In this document: one piece after another, positions 55,297 to 64,000 of the stretch
How the letters are laid out: each line of letters starts with the position of its first letter
Position numbering within the stretch: the first letter of the stretch is position 1
Assembly (NCBI RefSeq): GCF_000813145.1
Contig: NZ_BAZF01000002.1
Location: 329,175-393,174, forward strand
Length of the DNA stretch: 64,000 nt
Origin: Geobacter sp. OR-1
GTDB lineage: Bacteria; Desulfobacterota; Desulfuromonadia; Geobacterales; DSM-12255
Direction of reading: 5' to 3'
The notes under the pieces: model-generated
The model's database searches: none
The model's input: only the letters and a program-made list of their open reading frames with translations
What the model was told of the DNA's origin: nothing
Position numbers and translations under genes: made by a program

Positions 55297-56349
55297 TCAC
55301 TCTTTCGTCATGGCAACGAGCTTCTCCAGTTGCTGCAGAGCGCTGCCGGAATCGATAGCTTCAGCGGCAAGGGCGATACCGGCCATCGGATTCGACGCCT
55401 TTCCGGCCGCCATCAAGGCATAGGCGGCATTGAGGAGCACCACGTCGCGCTTCGGCCCCCGCTCACCGGAAAGGATGTTGCGGACAATGACGGCATTGCC
55501 TTTGGCGTCGCCGCCCCGCATCTCATCCATTGAACAGGACGGGAAACCGAACGATTCCGGCTTGATCACCGTTATAGTAACACCATCCGGGGTCACTTCG
55601 GCGATCTTGGTCTCCGTTGTCAGCGTGATCTCGTCCATGCCGTCACGGCCACACACCACGAATCCGTGCCTGCATCCGAGGCGCTGCAGCACCCAGGCGA
55701 GTTTTTCCACCAGCTCGTCGCTGTAAACCCCCATCACCTGGCAATCGGCACCGGCCGGATTCGTCAAAGGGCCGAGGATATTGAAAATGGTCCTGATCCC
55801 GATCTCGCGGCGCGGGCCGATGGCATGCTTCATGGCGCCATGCAGGGCCGGGGCGAAGAGAAAACCGATGCCGATATCGGCAATGCACCGCTCGACCACT
55901 TCGGGAGTAACGTCAAGGCATACCCCCAGCGCCTCCAGAACATCAGCGCTGCCGCAGATGGATGAAACCGAACGGTTGCCGTGCTTGGCGACCTTGACCC
56001 CGCAGGCAGAGACGACAAAAGAGACCGTGGTCGAGATATTGAATGAGTTGGTGCAGTCCCCGCCGGTCCCGACCACGTCAAGGATCGTCTCCTGGTCGAT
56101 GTTGATCTCGTCCCGGTCGATATCGAGCACGTTCCTCCCCACCCGGATCGGTGTGGCCCTCTCCCGCATGACCTTGGCAGCCCCGGTAATCTCGTCGACG
56201 GTCTCACCCTTCATCCTGAGGGCGGTGATGAATGATCCGACCTGCGCCGGGGTGGCGCCGCCGGACATGATCTGATCCATCACCTCGATCATCTCGCCTT
56301 CAGTAAGGTCATGCCGCTCGACAACCTTTGCTATCGCCTTTTTGATCAT
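55297..56349 (-). CDS. trpD: Anthranilate phosphoribosyltransferase
   Basis: A 350-residue enzyme. The PRPP-binding [17 protein letters not shown] (near residues 83-99) and [21 protein letters not shown] (near 115) are complete; GPLTNPAG lies near 175. GGAGG at the start favours ATG 56349 over ATG 56379. It is the first trp gene of the block (trpD-C-B2-F). trpE and trpG are not in the window. Confidence 0.96.
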   Translation of the reverse strand: MIKKAIAKVVERHDLTEGEMIEVMDQIMSGGATPAQVGSFITALRMKGETVDEITGAAKVMRERATPIRVGRNVLDIDRDEINIDQETILDVVGTGGDCTNSFNISTTVSFVVSACGVKVAKHGNRSVSSICGSADVLEALGVCLDVTPEVVERCIADIGIGFLFAPALHGAMKHAIGPRREIGIRTIFNILGPLTNPAGADCQVMGVYSDELVEKLAWVLQRLGCRHGFVVCGRDGMDEITLTTETKIAEVTPDGVTITVIKPESFGFPSCSMDEMRGGDAKGNAVIVRNILSGERGPKRDVVLLNAAYALMAAGKASNPMAGIALAAEAIDSGSALQQLEKLVAMTKE

Positions 56350-56485
56350 GGACGGCCCTCCTCGTTCCTTGCCGGCCAAACCTCGGCCGGAAGCTGGAAG
56401 GTAACAGTTTCAGCCTGAAAAATCAAGATATCCCAATAAAGGACGTTGAATGAATTGTTCTGTCTGTGGAGAAGCGAAAACAGGG

Positions 56486-57232
56486 CTACCGCAATTTGTC
56501 CAGAATCCGCAACAGACCGTCGAGAATGGTAACGGGATGGGGTGGGCAGCCGGGGATATAGAGATCGACCGGCAACAGGGTGTCAACGCCGTTGCAGGCC
56601 TCCGGCGAGTCCTTGAAGGGACCGCCATTGATGGCGCAGGCGCCGCAGGCGACCACGATCTTCGGCGCCGGGATAGCCTCGTAGGTTTGCAGGAGCGCCT
56701 CGCGCATGTTCAGGGTCACCGGACCGGTCACCCAGAGGCCGTCGGCATGGCGCGGCGATGCGACGAACTGGACCCCGAAGCGGCCGAGGTCCCAGCCGAT
56801 GGTGGAGAGCACGTTGGTATCCGCCTCGCAGGCGTTACAACCGCCGGCGCTGACCTCCCGGAACTTGAGCGACCGGCCGAAAAGCTTGACCAGATCCGGG
56901 ACCAGCGGTTGGGCAAAGGTACGCTCAACACCGGGCCTGACAATGAGCTGTTCGCGACTATTGGCGGCAAGCGCCGGATCATTGCTGAAGGTTACTCCCT
57001 TGCCTGCTGCGCATTCGGCACAGAACAGGCACTTCCCCATGTCGAGCGCCATCCCCCCCTCGCAGGAGATCGCCCCGTAAGGGCACGAACCCGCTGATCC
57101 CCCGCAGGCATCGGCGGCTTCAGCAGTGAAGGATGGATAGCCACGGAACCTTTCCGGCATAGCCACTGGCTCCCGGGGATACCGGGTGGTCCGATGGCCC
57201 TGTCTAAGGCGGGCTAGGATCGCATGGAGCAT
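56486..57232 (-). CDS. Ehr complex small subunit (NuoB/HyfI-like) with ferredoxin-like N-terminus
   Basis: A 248-residue protein. The N-terminal part (about residues 40-85) has iron-sulfur cysteines in CGGSAGSCPYGAIS and CLFCAEC. The NuoB-like part keeps the proximal 4Fe-4S ligands: GGCNACE (near 131), ACGACAINGG (near 195) and PGCPPHP (near 229). It would pass electrons from a soluble donor to the interior of the complex. It is the last gene of a six-gene operon, 34 bp after the large subunit. GGAAAGGA precedes the ATG. Confidence 0.88.
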   Translation of the reverse strand: MLHAILARLRQGHRTTRYPREPVAMPERFRGYPSFTAEAADACGGSAGSCPYGAISCEGGMALDMGKCLFCAECAAGKGVTFSNDPALAANSREQLIVRPGVERTFAQPLVPDLVKLFGRSLKFREVSAGGCNACEADTNVLSTIGWDLGRFGVQFVASPRHADGLWVTGPVTLNMREALLQTYEAIPAPKIVVACGACAINGGPFKDSPEACNGVDTLLPVDLYIPGCPPHPVTILDGLLRILDKLR

Positions 57233-57265
57233 GGAGTATCGTCCTTTCCGTCGAACATCGACATG

Positions 57266-58786
57266 TTACAGATCATAACCGCAGTACGAAAGATTGAAAC
57301 TCTTGTTGCAGAGCGGGAAATCCGAGATCTGCCCCCCGCGCAACGCCATGGCCAGCCCTTGCCAGTTGTGGAACGAGGGATCGGTCACCTTGTAGCGCCT
57401 GAATCTCCCGGTATCGTCGGTAATCGCCACATGGCAGATTTCGCCACGCCACCCTTCGGTCAGGGCAACGGCAAGCATGTTGCCTGCAGGCTGGGCAGCC
57501 TCCACGCGGTTACTGCCTGCCGGGAGCTGCCGGAGCTGACCGGCGATGAAATCGATCGATTTCTGGGCTTCCTGCCAGCGCAGGACGGTCCTGGCACAGA
57601 CGTCGCCATGAAAACCGGTTACCACCGGTATCTGCGCCATCCGGAAAATACCGAACGGGTTGTCCTGCCTAACATCGCGCTTGATGCCGCACGCCCGCGC
57701 CGGAGGGCCGACCAGGCCGAGTTCCGCCGCAATCTCACCGGACACCGTTCCGGTCCCTTCCAGACGGCTCATGACCGACGGGGTGCACCAGAGCAGTTCG
57801 ACGGCACTGGTCAGGTCGCTACGGGCAACTTCCAGCCGGTTGAGCAGGTCGTTGCGCTGTTCCGCGGAGAGGTCGAAGAGAGTCCCTCCGGGTGTGAGCA
57901 ATCCCCGGCCGAAACGGCTGCCGCAGAGCACTGCCGTCATGTTGAGGAAATCGCCCCTGATCCGGCCGCAAAAGGAGGCTGTCGGCAGATATCCCACGTC
58001 GCCGGCAATGGCGCCGAGATCGCCGGTATGATTGGCAAGGCGTTCCAGTTCGAGGGCAATCCCGCGTATCGCCTCGGCGCATGCCGGGGTTCTGGTCCCG
58101 CCGAGCGACTCGACAACCATGCAGTATGCCTGGCCGTGACCGATGGTGGTGTCACCGGCAATGGTCTCCATCTGGTGGATGGTCCGGAGAGAGGGACCGC
58201 CGATAAGCGACCGCTCTATCCCCCGGTGTTGAAACCCCAGTGATATCTCCAGGTGGAATACCAGCTCGCCGTGACACTGGAACCGGAAATGCCCCGGTTC
58301 GATGATCCCGGCATGAACCGGCCCGACCGCCACCTCGTGCACTTCATCCCCGTCAACCTGGAAGTAATCCATTACCCCGACCTTGATCGGGTCGGCTGCG
58401 GAACGTCCCCAGGCATCGCGGCCGCTCACGAACGGCCGGTGAAAACGGACCGGCTTGAACCATGGATGATCCTCGAACCGGATGCCGCACTGCTCGGCGA
58501 TCTCGCGTTCGAACAGCTGCACCTGGCTGCAGTACCTGGCTATTGAGAGGAAACTATCCCCCTCCACAACGGTCTTCATCACCCCGAGCTGCGCCTCGTC
58601 GTTTTTCGCCAGCAGGCAACAAAGAACGGTCCGGTTTCCTTCCGGCAAGCCGAAATAGGAGACCACGCGCCAGCGACGATCGGTACAATCGACAATCGTC
58701 TGCAGGAACCGGTCATTGCCGCTCTCCGGGATATCGGACCAGGGTATCGAACTGCCGTTAAAGAGCGTGGTCAGGTTCCCGGTCAT
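57266..58786 (-). CDS. Ehr complex large subunit (HycE/NuoCD-like) lacking NiFe cysteines
   Basis: A 506-residue protein combining a NuoC-like domain (about 1-125) and a NuoD/HycE-like domain. The position that in hydrogenases reads ERVCGIC is METIAGDTTIGHGQ (near 212), so the first Cys pair is absent. The C-terminus reads LCNKSFNLSYCGYDL and not DPCxxC. It therefore should not bind nickel-iron and is not a true hydrogenase. It overlaps the preceding gene (ATGA at 58783-58786). Confidence 0.88.
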   Translation of the reverse strand: MTGNLTTLFNGSSIPWSDIPESGNDRFLQTIVDCTDRRWRVVSYFGLPEGNRTVLCCLLAKNDEAQLGVMKTVVEGDSFLSIARYCSQVQLFEREIAEQCGIRFEDHPWFKPVRFHRPFVSGRDAWGRSAADPIKVGVMDYFQVDGDEVHEVAVGPVHAGIIEPGHFRFQCHGELVFHLEISLGFQHRGIERSLIGGPSLRTIHQMETIAGDTTIGHGQAYCMVVESLGGTRTPACAEAIRGIALELERLANHTGDLGAIAGDVGYLPTASFCGRIRGDFLNMTAVLCGSRFGRGLLTPGGTLFDLSAEQRNDLLNRLEVARSDLTSAVELLWCTPSVMSRLEGTGTVSGEIAAELGLVGPPARACGIKRDVRQDNPFGIFRMAQIPVVTGFHGDVCARTVLRWQEAQKSIDFIAGQLRQLPAGSNRVEAAQPAGNMLAVALTEGWRGEICHVAITDDTGRFRRYKVTDPSFHNWQGLAMALRGGQISDFPLCNKSFNLSYCGYDL

Positions 58787-60222
58787 GACCGCACCTCCAG
58801 AAGGGCAGCGCCGTCACGCAGCAACTGCAGCAGGAATTCCGGGGGCCAGACACCGAGAAGCAGGACCACCAGCATCATGAAGAACGGCGGACCGACGGTC
58901 AGCAGCCGGTCCCGGTAGTCGGTCGGCTCCAGGTTCGGTGTAGGTTCCCCCATCACCAGAGGAAGGACCGTGAGCGCCATGCCGATGAATACCACGGTCA
59001 GGAACAGCAGAAACAGCCCGCCGACTGCGTATTGTCCTTCGATAAAGGCGCTGCTGACAATGGAATATTCGCTCAAAAACGGAGAGAACGGCGGCGAACC
59101 GGTAATGGCAATGAACCCGGCGAGAAAGAGCCCTCCGGACCAGGGGAGACGGGTCAGAGCGCCGCGCACGACATCGGTGGTCTTGTGGGAGTAGGAACGG
59201 TGGATATTGCCGGACGAGAGGAAGAGCACCCCCTTGGTGAGCCCGTTGTTCAGCAGGTGAAACAGTGCACCGAACAGCGCCCCCTTGCCCAGCCCCAACC
59301 CGATTGCCAGGATGCCGACATGCTCGACGCTGGAGTAGGCCAGCATCCGCTTGAAATCCGCCTGCCGCGCCATGAAGATGGCGGCAATGGCCATGGAAAG
59401 AAGCCCCATGCCGATGAGCGCTTTTTGAAAAAAGATCACTTCCGTTACCGACGCCAGGCAGATCTGATAGACCCGGAGGATCGCCAGAAACGCGCAGTTT
59501 ACCAGCCCTCCGGCCAGAAGCGCGCCGACCAGCCCGGGCGCCTCGCCGTAGGCATCCGGTTTCCAGGTGTGCAGTGGCGCCAGCCCCATCTTCGACCCGT
59601 AACCCACGAGCAGGAAAATAAACGCCGCATGGAGCCATCCCTGGTTGAGCTCCGGAGCGGAAAACATCAGCGGCCCGAGCAGCAGGGTGGCCTCGCGGTG
59701 GGCGACATGGGTCGAATAGGCGAGGAACAGCAGCCCCAGCAAGGCAAGGGCAATACCGACGGAACAGATCAGCAGGTATTTCCAGGTCGCCTCGATGGAG
59801 CGGGCATTATGGTTGAAGTAAATGAGCGGCGCCATGGTCACGGTCGTGGTTTCCACCGCCACCCAGAGCAGTCCCAGGTGCTGGCAGATCGTCACCAGGG
59901 TCATTGCCGACAGGCAGGTCAGCAGCCCCATGCAGAGAACCCGGTTGGAGCGTTCCTGGCGATACCCCAGATAGCCGACCGCATAGACGGCGCAGACCGT
60001 GAACAGGAGGGAGATGCAGAGCAGCACGATCTTGCCCAGCGGATCGAGCCAGATCCATCCCCCCGGCGACTGGGGAGGAGCATTCCCGAGCAGCCAGGCG
60101 GTCATTGCCAGATGAGACAGCCCCACAACCGGCAGGACATAGGGCCGCACCCGGTTATCCGGTATTACCCAGGCAATCAGAGCCCCCAACAGCGGGATAG
60201 AAACGAAAACCGAGAGAATCAA
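58783..60222 (-). CDS. Ehr complex antiporter-like membrane subunit (HyfF/NuoN-like)
   Basis: A 479-residue Mrp/NuoL-M-N-type membrane protein with about 14 hydrophobic helices. The conserved Glu in helix 5 area (WVAVETTTVTMAPL) and the Lys-bearing GYGSKMGLAPLHTWKPDAY segment (near 209) are present, as needed for proton or sodium transfer. The start is TTG 60222: the HyfE-like stop precedes it and GGAGGAG lies 4 nt upstream. It is placed as hyfF. Confidence 0.9.
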   Translation of the reverse strand: MILSVFVSIPLLGALIAWVIPDNRVRPYVLPVVGLSHLAMTAWLLGNAPPQSPGGWIWLDPLGKIVLLCISLLFTVCAVYAVGYLGYRQERSNRVLCMGLLTCLSAMTLVTICQHLGLLWVAVETTTVTMAPLIYFNHNARSIEATWKYLLICSVGIALALLGLLFLAYSTHVAHREATLLLGPLMFSAPELNQGWLHAAFIFLLVGYGSKMGLAPLHTWKPDAYGEAPGLVGALLAGGLVNCAFLAILRVYQICLASVTEVIFFQKALIGMGLLSMAIAAIFMARQADFKRMLAYSSVEHVGILAIGLGLGKGALFGALFHLLNNGLTKGVLFLSSGNIHRSYSHKTTDVVRGALTRLPWSGGLFLAGFIAITGSPPFSPFLSEYSIVSSAFIEGQYAVGGLFLLFLTVVFIGMALTVLPLVMGEPTPNLEPTDYRDRLLTVGPPFFMMLVVLLLGVWPPEFLLQLLRDGAALLEVRS

Positions 60223-60223
60223 G

Positions 60224-60865
60224 CTACTCCTCCTTCAGGGCCTGCAGGCGAGAGGTGTCGATGGAAGAGAATTCGCGGCTGATATGGTTAATGACGATCC
60301 CCATGACAAAGATTCCGACCAGGAGATCCAGGAGCGCGCCGGCCTCCACCATTACCGGCATCGCCTCGGTCAGAAGCAGGCCGAAGATGAAGATGCCGTT
60401 CTCCAGCACCAGATAACCGATGACCTGCGATATCGCCTTTTTGCGGGTCGTGAGGACCAGGAAACCGGTCATCAGGGTGGCGATTGAAGCAGGCACGAAC
60501 AACAGGTCCTGATGTTCCGGCGCCAGCGGCAGTTTAAGGGCAAAGACAAACGCCAGGGAGGTGAAGACAGCACCCAGGACCAGGGTCGGCACATAGCCGA
60601 GAAACGGTTCGATCTCCCTCTTGATCTGGGTCTTGCGCACCGCATTGTCGATCAGATAGGGGATGATGACCCCCTTGGCCAGGATGATGCTCACCGTGAT
60701 GGTGGCCAGGTGGAAGGAAAACGGATGGATTATGCCGGGGAGGATGCCTAGGACCACCCCCTGAACCGCGACCGCCCGGATACAGAATGCCATCCGGCTC
60801 GAACCGAGCAGCACGAAGTTGATCAGCATCACCAGAACCAGCAGTTGATCGGCAAAGGAACCCAT
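60224..60865 (-). CDS. Ehr complex membrane subunit (HyfE-like)
   Basis: A 213-residue membrane protein with about six to seven hydrophobic helices and a short charged C-terminus (FSSIDTSRLQALKEE). Its N-terminal half resembles HyfE, and the end resembles NuoK (IGYLVLENGIFIFGLLLTE, with the conserved Glu). It is set between HyfC-like and HyfF-like genes exactly as in hyf operons. GAGGTGA precedes the ATG. Confidence 0.85.
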   Translation of the reverse strand: MGSFADQLLVLVMLINFVLLGSSRMAFCIRAVAVQGVVLGILPGIIHPFSFHLATITVSIILAKGVIIPYLIDNAVRKTQIKREIEPFLGYVPTLVLGAVFTSLAFVFALKLPLAPEHQDLLFVPASIATLMTGFLVLTTRKKAISQVIGYLVLENGIFIFGLLLTEAMPVMVEAGALLDLLVGIFVMGIVINHISREFSSIDTSRLQALKEE

Positions 60866-60869
60866 AAAA

Positions 60870-61778
60870 TCACCTCAATGTCAGCAGCAGGGCAAAGGCC
60901 GACAGGATGGTCGCGGCAACCAGGAGCTGCGGAATGCGCACCAGGCGGAGCCGCGCCATGACCGATTCGACCACGCCGATGACCACAGCCAGTACCAGCA
61001 TGCAGCCGATGAAGATCCCCCAGTCTGCAAAGGATTGCCCGGTCTCGATCGGCAGGGCGATATTGACGAAGATCGCGCCGAGTATGAACAGCTTCATGGC
61101 CGCGCCGTACAGGATGTACCCGAACGCCGGACCGCTGTGGTCAAGGACCATCACCTCGTGGATCATGGTCAGTTCCAGATGGGTATTCGGGTCATCGAAC
61201 GGAATCCGGCAGTTTTCGGAAAGCAGGATAATGAAGAGCGCCCCTACCAGCAGGAGCATGGTCGCCCCGGCGCCGAGCCAGGTCGATGCCGTGGCGTGGG
61301 CCAGCATGCCGGTAAGCGACAGCGAACTGCTCATCCTGGCCAGGGTGATCAGCGCAAAGAAGAGGGTCGGCTCGGCCAGGCAGGAAAAGGTCACTTCGCG
61401 CGCCGCGCCCATCCCCTCGAAGCTGGAGCCGGTATCAAGCGCCGCCGAGGTGGTGAAAAACCGGGCCAGCCCGAAAAGATAGGCGAACAGGACCATATCG
61501 CCATTGAACGATACCGGGGCCTGGTGATTGCCGAGCGGTACCAGGGCGGCAGCCACGACCGTTGCCGCGAGGGTGACGACCGGCCCGGCCCGGAATACCC
61601 AGGTAGTGGTCTCACTGAAGACCGACCCCTTGCGAAGCAGTTTGGCAAGGTCGTAATAAGGCTGCAGGTACGGTGCGCCGACCCGCCCGGCAAATGCCGC
61701 CTTGGTCTTGCCTATCACCCCCAGCAACAGTGGGGGCATGAGAAGCACCAGCAGACAATGGATGATGGTATCGGTCAT
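60870..61778 (-). CDS. Ehr complex membrane subunit (HyfC/NuoH-like)
   Basis: A 302-residue NuoH/HyfC-family protein with about eight helices. GVIGKTKAAFAGRVGAPYLQPYYDLAKLLRKG (near 20-51) is the characteristic first loop. The SENCRIPFDDPNTHLELTMIHE segment (near 205-227) holds the conserved acidic residues at the quinone- or proton-channel entry. It starts 61 bp after the HyfB-like gene ends. The ribosome site is weak. Confidence 0.92.
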   Translation of the reverse strand: MTDTIIHCLLVLLMPPLLLGVIGKTKAAFAGRVGAPYLQPYYDLAKLLRKGSVFSETTTWVFRAGPVVTLAATVVAAALVPLGNHQAPVSFNGDMVLFAYLFGLARFFTTSAALDTGSSFEGMGAAREVTFSCLAEPTLFFALITLARMSSSLSLTGMLAHATASTWLGAGATMLLLVGALFIILLSENCRIPFDDPNTHLELTMIHEVMVLDHSGPAFGYILYGAAMKLFILGAIFVNIALPIETGQSFADWGIFIGCMLVLAVVIGVVESVMARLRLVRIPQLLVAATILSAFALLLTLR

Positions 61779-61839
61779 TGCGGTCAGTTCCTAAAATCAG
61801 ATTTGCGCGAGCATCAACAGACCTTCCACCCGCAGCCGC

Positions 61840-63837
61840 TCAATGCGGCAGCAGCATCAGCACGAAAAGAGTAGCAAATATGTACAGCATGTAAATATGC
61901 AGCTGCCCGTGCTGCATCCGGCGCACCAATGAAAATACGTAGCCGAGCTGCACAAACATGGGGGTCAGCAGGCGATCGAGAATCGTTTCGGTTATTGCAT
62001 ATCTGAACAGCGCCGGTCCTGGCATGACCGTCTCTGAAACCGGATACTGGCGCCTGGTGCCGGCTATGCCTCCGAGGAAGTTTGCCGCGGTCTCGGAGAA
62101 CGATGTTCCGGTGTACTGCATGCGCGAGGTCGGGGCCAGGTAGCCGCACCCCCAGGTGCCGGTCGATGTCTGCGGCATCCTGATCCGCATTCTCCGGTAA
62201 ACCAGCCCTGCCGCCAGCACGAGGACCAGCAGCACGCCGTTGACCACCGAGATGGTTACCAGCGGGACCATCCCGGTAAAATGCGCAATCCGGTGGGGCT
62301 GGACCCCGCCGAAAAACGCCACCACCGGTTCGACCAGTTGCATCATCAGCGGCGCAAAAATTCCGGCAACAAAACAGAGCAGCGCCAGCAAAGCCATCGG
62401 AGCGACCATTGCGTCGGCGGTCTCGTGAAAGTGACCGTCGCCCGCCGACCGCGGGGAACCGAGGAAGATCATGCCGAACAGCTTGACAAAGGTGATCACT
62501 GCCAGCCCGCCCACAATGGCAAGCAGCGGAGCGATCAGGGCCAGAGTCGGCGTCGGGGTGTCAACCGCATTATTGAAGGCGCCGAAATACAGAAACAGCT
62601 CCCCGACAAAGCCGTTGAGCGGCGGCAGGCCGCAGATGGCCAACGAACCGATCAGGAACAGGGGGGCGCTGCGTGGAAGCCGCCGGCTGAGTCCGCCCAT
62701 CCGGTCGATCTCGCGGGTGCCGGTAGCGTGAATCACTATGCCGGAACCGAGAAAGAGGAGCGGCTTGAACAGCCCGTGATTGATGACGTGGAGGAAACAG
62801 CCGAACAGGCCGAAGACAATCAGCCCGGTATTATTGCTCTGCAGCCCGACCAGGGCCATCCCCATACCGATAAAGACAATGCCGATATTCTCGATGCTGC
62901 TGCAGGCAAGAAGCCTTTTCAGGTCTTTCTGTACCGAGGCCAGAGAGATCCCGGTCACGGCCGATATTGCCCCGAGAAGGAGGATCAGCCAGCCGAACCA
63001 GTCCGGTGTGCCGGAGAAAAACGAGACCGTCCGCAGGATGCCGTAAACCCCCATTTTCAGCATTACTCCGGACATCATGGCGGAAATGTGGCTCGGCGCA
63101 TTGGCATGGGCGCCGGGGAGCCAGATATGCAGAGGCATGATGCCGGCCTTGGCGCCGAAGCCTATGAGTGCCGCAACCAGGATGGCTATGGCCGGCGCGG
63201 CATCGGGTGAAAGGAGATGAAGAGCCGGGAACAGGAACGAACCGGTGGTTGTCCGCAAAAGGGAGAACAGCACAAACAGGGCCATCGTGCCGGTGTGCGT
63301 GGCGAACAGATAGACGGTCCCCGCCCTCTGGACGCCGGGGTCGCGCTGGTCGGTGGTCAGCAGAAAATATGCCGCCAGCGCCATGACTTCCCAGGCCATC
63401 AGCAACAGCACGCCGTTACGGGCCAGCAGAACCAACGCCATGGCTGCAGGGAGCAGCCCGAAGAAAAAGGTCAGCTTTTTTTCCGAAGAACGGTTTTCCC
63501 GGGCAGGCCAGTATGCCGTGGCATAGACGGCACAGCAACCGGTTGCCAGGAACAGCGGCAGGAGAAACAGGGTAGAGAGTGGGTCGGCGGAGAGTTCGCA
63601 GCTGCCGAAAGGGAGAGGCCAGTCAATGAGATATGTTTCCGCCACGGCGCCGGCCATCATCCATCCGGCAGCGCCGATCCCGAGGAGAGAGGCGAGGACG
63701 GCCAGTAAGGCCGCAATCTTCTGCCCCGGTCCCGGCTTCGCGATCACCAGGCCGGGTACTCCCGAGAACGCCAGAATCAGGATGGCGGTCAGCACCCAGG
63801 CGACCGGCCCTCCAGTTGTGTGACAGCTAGCAACCAT
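61840..63837 (-). CDS. Ehr complex antiporter-like membrane subunit (HyfB/NuoL-like)
   Basis: A 665-residue antiporter-type protein, first gene of the operon. About 16 membrane helices are apparent. LLMAWEVMALAAYFLL (near 147) has the conserved Glu, GFGAKAGIMPLHIWLPGAHANAPS (near 223) the Lys/His site, and a second conserved Lys-region lies near HVINHGLFKPLLFLGSG. It should pump ions driven by electron flow in the peripheral subunits. The ATG 63837 has a weak ribosome site (GGAAA). Confidence 0.92.
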   Translation of the reverse strand: MVASCHTTGGPVAWVLTAILILAFSGVPGLVIAKPGPGQKIAALLAVLASLLGIGAAGWMMAGAVAETYLIDWPLPFGSCELSADPLSTLFLLPLFLATGCCAVYATAYWPARENRSSEKKLTFFFGLLPAAMALVLLARNGVLLLMAWEVMALAAYFLLTTDQRDPGVQRAGTVYLFATHTGTMALFVLFSLLRTTTGSFLFPALHLLSPDAAPAIAILVAALIGFGAKAGIMPLHIWLPGAHANAPSHISAMMSGVMLKMGVYGILRTVSFFSGTPDWFGWLILLLGAISAVTGISLASVQKDLKRLLACSSIENIGIVFIGMGMALVGLQSNNTGLIVFGLFGCFLHVINHGLFKPLLFLGSGIVIHATGTREIDRMGGLSRRLPRSAPLFLIGSLAICGLPPLNGFVGELFLYFGAFNNAVDTPTPTLALIAPLLAIVGGLAVITFVKLFGMIFLGSPRSAGDGHFHETADAMVAPMALLALLCFVAGIFAPLMMQLVEPVVAFFGGVQPHRIAHFTGMVPLVTISVVNGVLLVLVLAAGLVYRRMRIRMPQTSTGTWGCGYLAPTSRMQYTGTSFSETAANFLGGIAGTRRQYPVSETVMPGPALFRYAITETILDRLLTPMFVQLGYVFSLVRRMQHGQLHIYMLYIFATLFVLMLLPH

Positions 63838-63946
63838 GTACTGTTTCCGTAACTAACGAACATCTATATGTCAATTGTACAGAGCGAAAGGAGATTAAGA
63901 CATTAAACTTACGTTCACCACAAAAAAAGTGATAACACATAAAGAA

Positions 63947-63975
63947 ATAATATGGTATAAGTTTTTATACGTCAA
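63947..63975 (-). promoter_or_regulatory. Sigma-70-type promoter of the Ehr operon
   Basis: On the minus strand, TTGACG (63970-63975), a 17-bp spacer and TATTAT (63947-63952), about 110 bp upstream of the first gene. The intervening leader is AT-rich and holds no gene. Confidence 0.55.
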
Positions 63976-64000
63976 CAACATTTTCCGACTTGTAGGGGTG

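Noticed and set aside
57266..58786. Calling the large subunit a NiFe hydrogenase or complex I subunit
   Set aside because: Both nickel-binding Cys pairs are missing, and the operon lacks the NADH-oxidising and other nuo genes.

Overview
The window reads as a piece of a Geobacter-like (Desulfuromonadia/Geobacterales) chromosome that carries one end of an integrated conjugative element. The host clues are multiheme c-type cytochromes with a heme-bearing porin, a FlgM anti-sigma factor, a Geobacter-style chemoreceptor, two tryptophan synthase beta chains (TrpB and TrpB2), and a membrane complex related to group 4 hydrogenases. Species cannot be settled from the sequence alone.

Region 1 (1-about 15.6 kb) is the element. 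On the minus strand it has an F-type (MPF_F) transfer operon, read as OmpA-like, DsbC-like, TraA, TraL, TraE, TraK, TraB, TraV, TraC and the start of one more exported protein at the window edge. Divergent from it is a plasmid-like block on the plus strand: a 57-aa AlpA-like regulator, a TrfA-type replication initiator, and six 16-bp iterons with a DnaA-box-like site and AT-rich DNA. Then come a small unknown protein, a structured leader with terminator, a sigma-70-like protein, an unknown protein, an HTH/HicB-like protein, a ParM-like actin with a small ribbon-helix-helix partner, a Fic protein with an AbiEi-like N-terminus, and an HU protein. A 20-bp sequence (AACCTGCCCCCYYTATAGAT) stands 32-47 bp upstream of three separate units (transfer operon, alpA-rep, parM) and looks like a shared promoter or operator. 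The element appears to abut tRNA-Gly(CCC) at 15697-15771; the noncoding DNA before it holds direct and inverted repeats suited to an attachment region. No integrase is in view.

Region 2 (15.8-29 kb) is mostly housekeeping: flgM, guaA, guaB, an M42 peptidase, a bifunctional nuclease family protein, miaB, a PpiD-like chaperone, purC, a small HExxH protein, and a class II aldolase paired with an aldehyde:ferredoxin oxidoreductase whose frame is broken twice at homopolymers. Region 3 (29.2-30.6 kb) holds two damaged toxin-antitoxin-like pairs: ParD with a frameshifted ParE, and DUF2442 with a DUF4160 gene carrying a stop codon. Region 4 (30.6-41.5 kb) has envelope sugar genes (mannose-1-phosphate guanylyltransferase, cupin isomerase, rmlD, rmlB) with a histidine kinase and PilZ protein among them, then lptD, folC, accD (apparent N-terminal frameshift) and trpA.

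Region 5 (41.6-49.2 kb) carries a chemoreceptor, a monoheme cytochrome, a heme-porin, a triheme cytochrome and a divergent ten-heme-site lipoprotein, together a candidate electron conduit across the outer membrane, followed by a lytic transglycosylase. Region 6 (49.3-56.4 kb) has trpB, a FadL-type porin, trpF, trpB2, trpC and trpD. A roughly 108-bp repeat sits between trpB2 and trpF and again between guaB and guaA. Region 7 (56.5-63.8 kb) is a six-gene operon in hyfB-C-E-F-G-I order whose large subunit lacks the nickel-binding cysteines, so it is best read as an energy-converting hydrogenase-related (Ehr) complex and not a hydrogenase.
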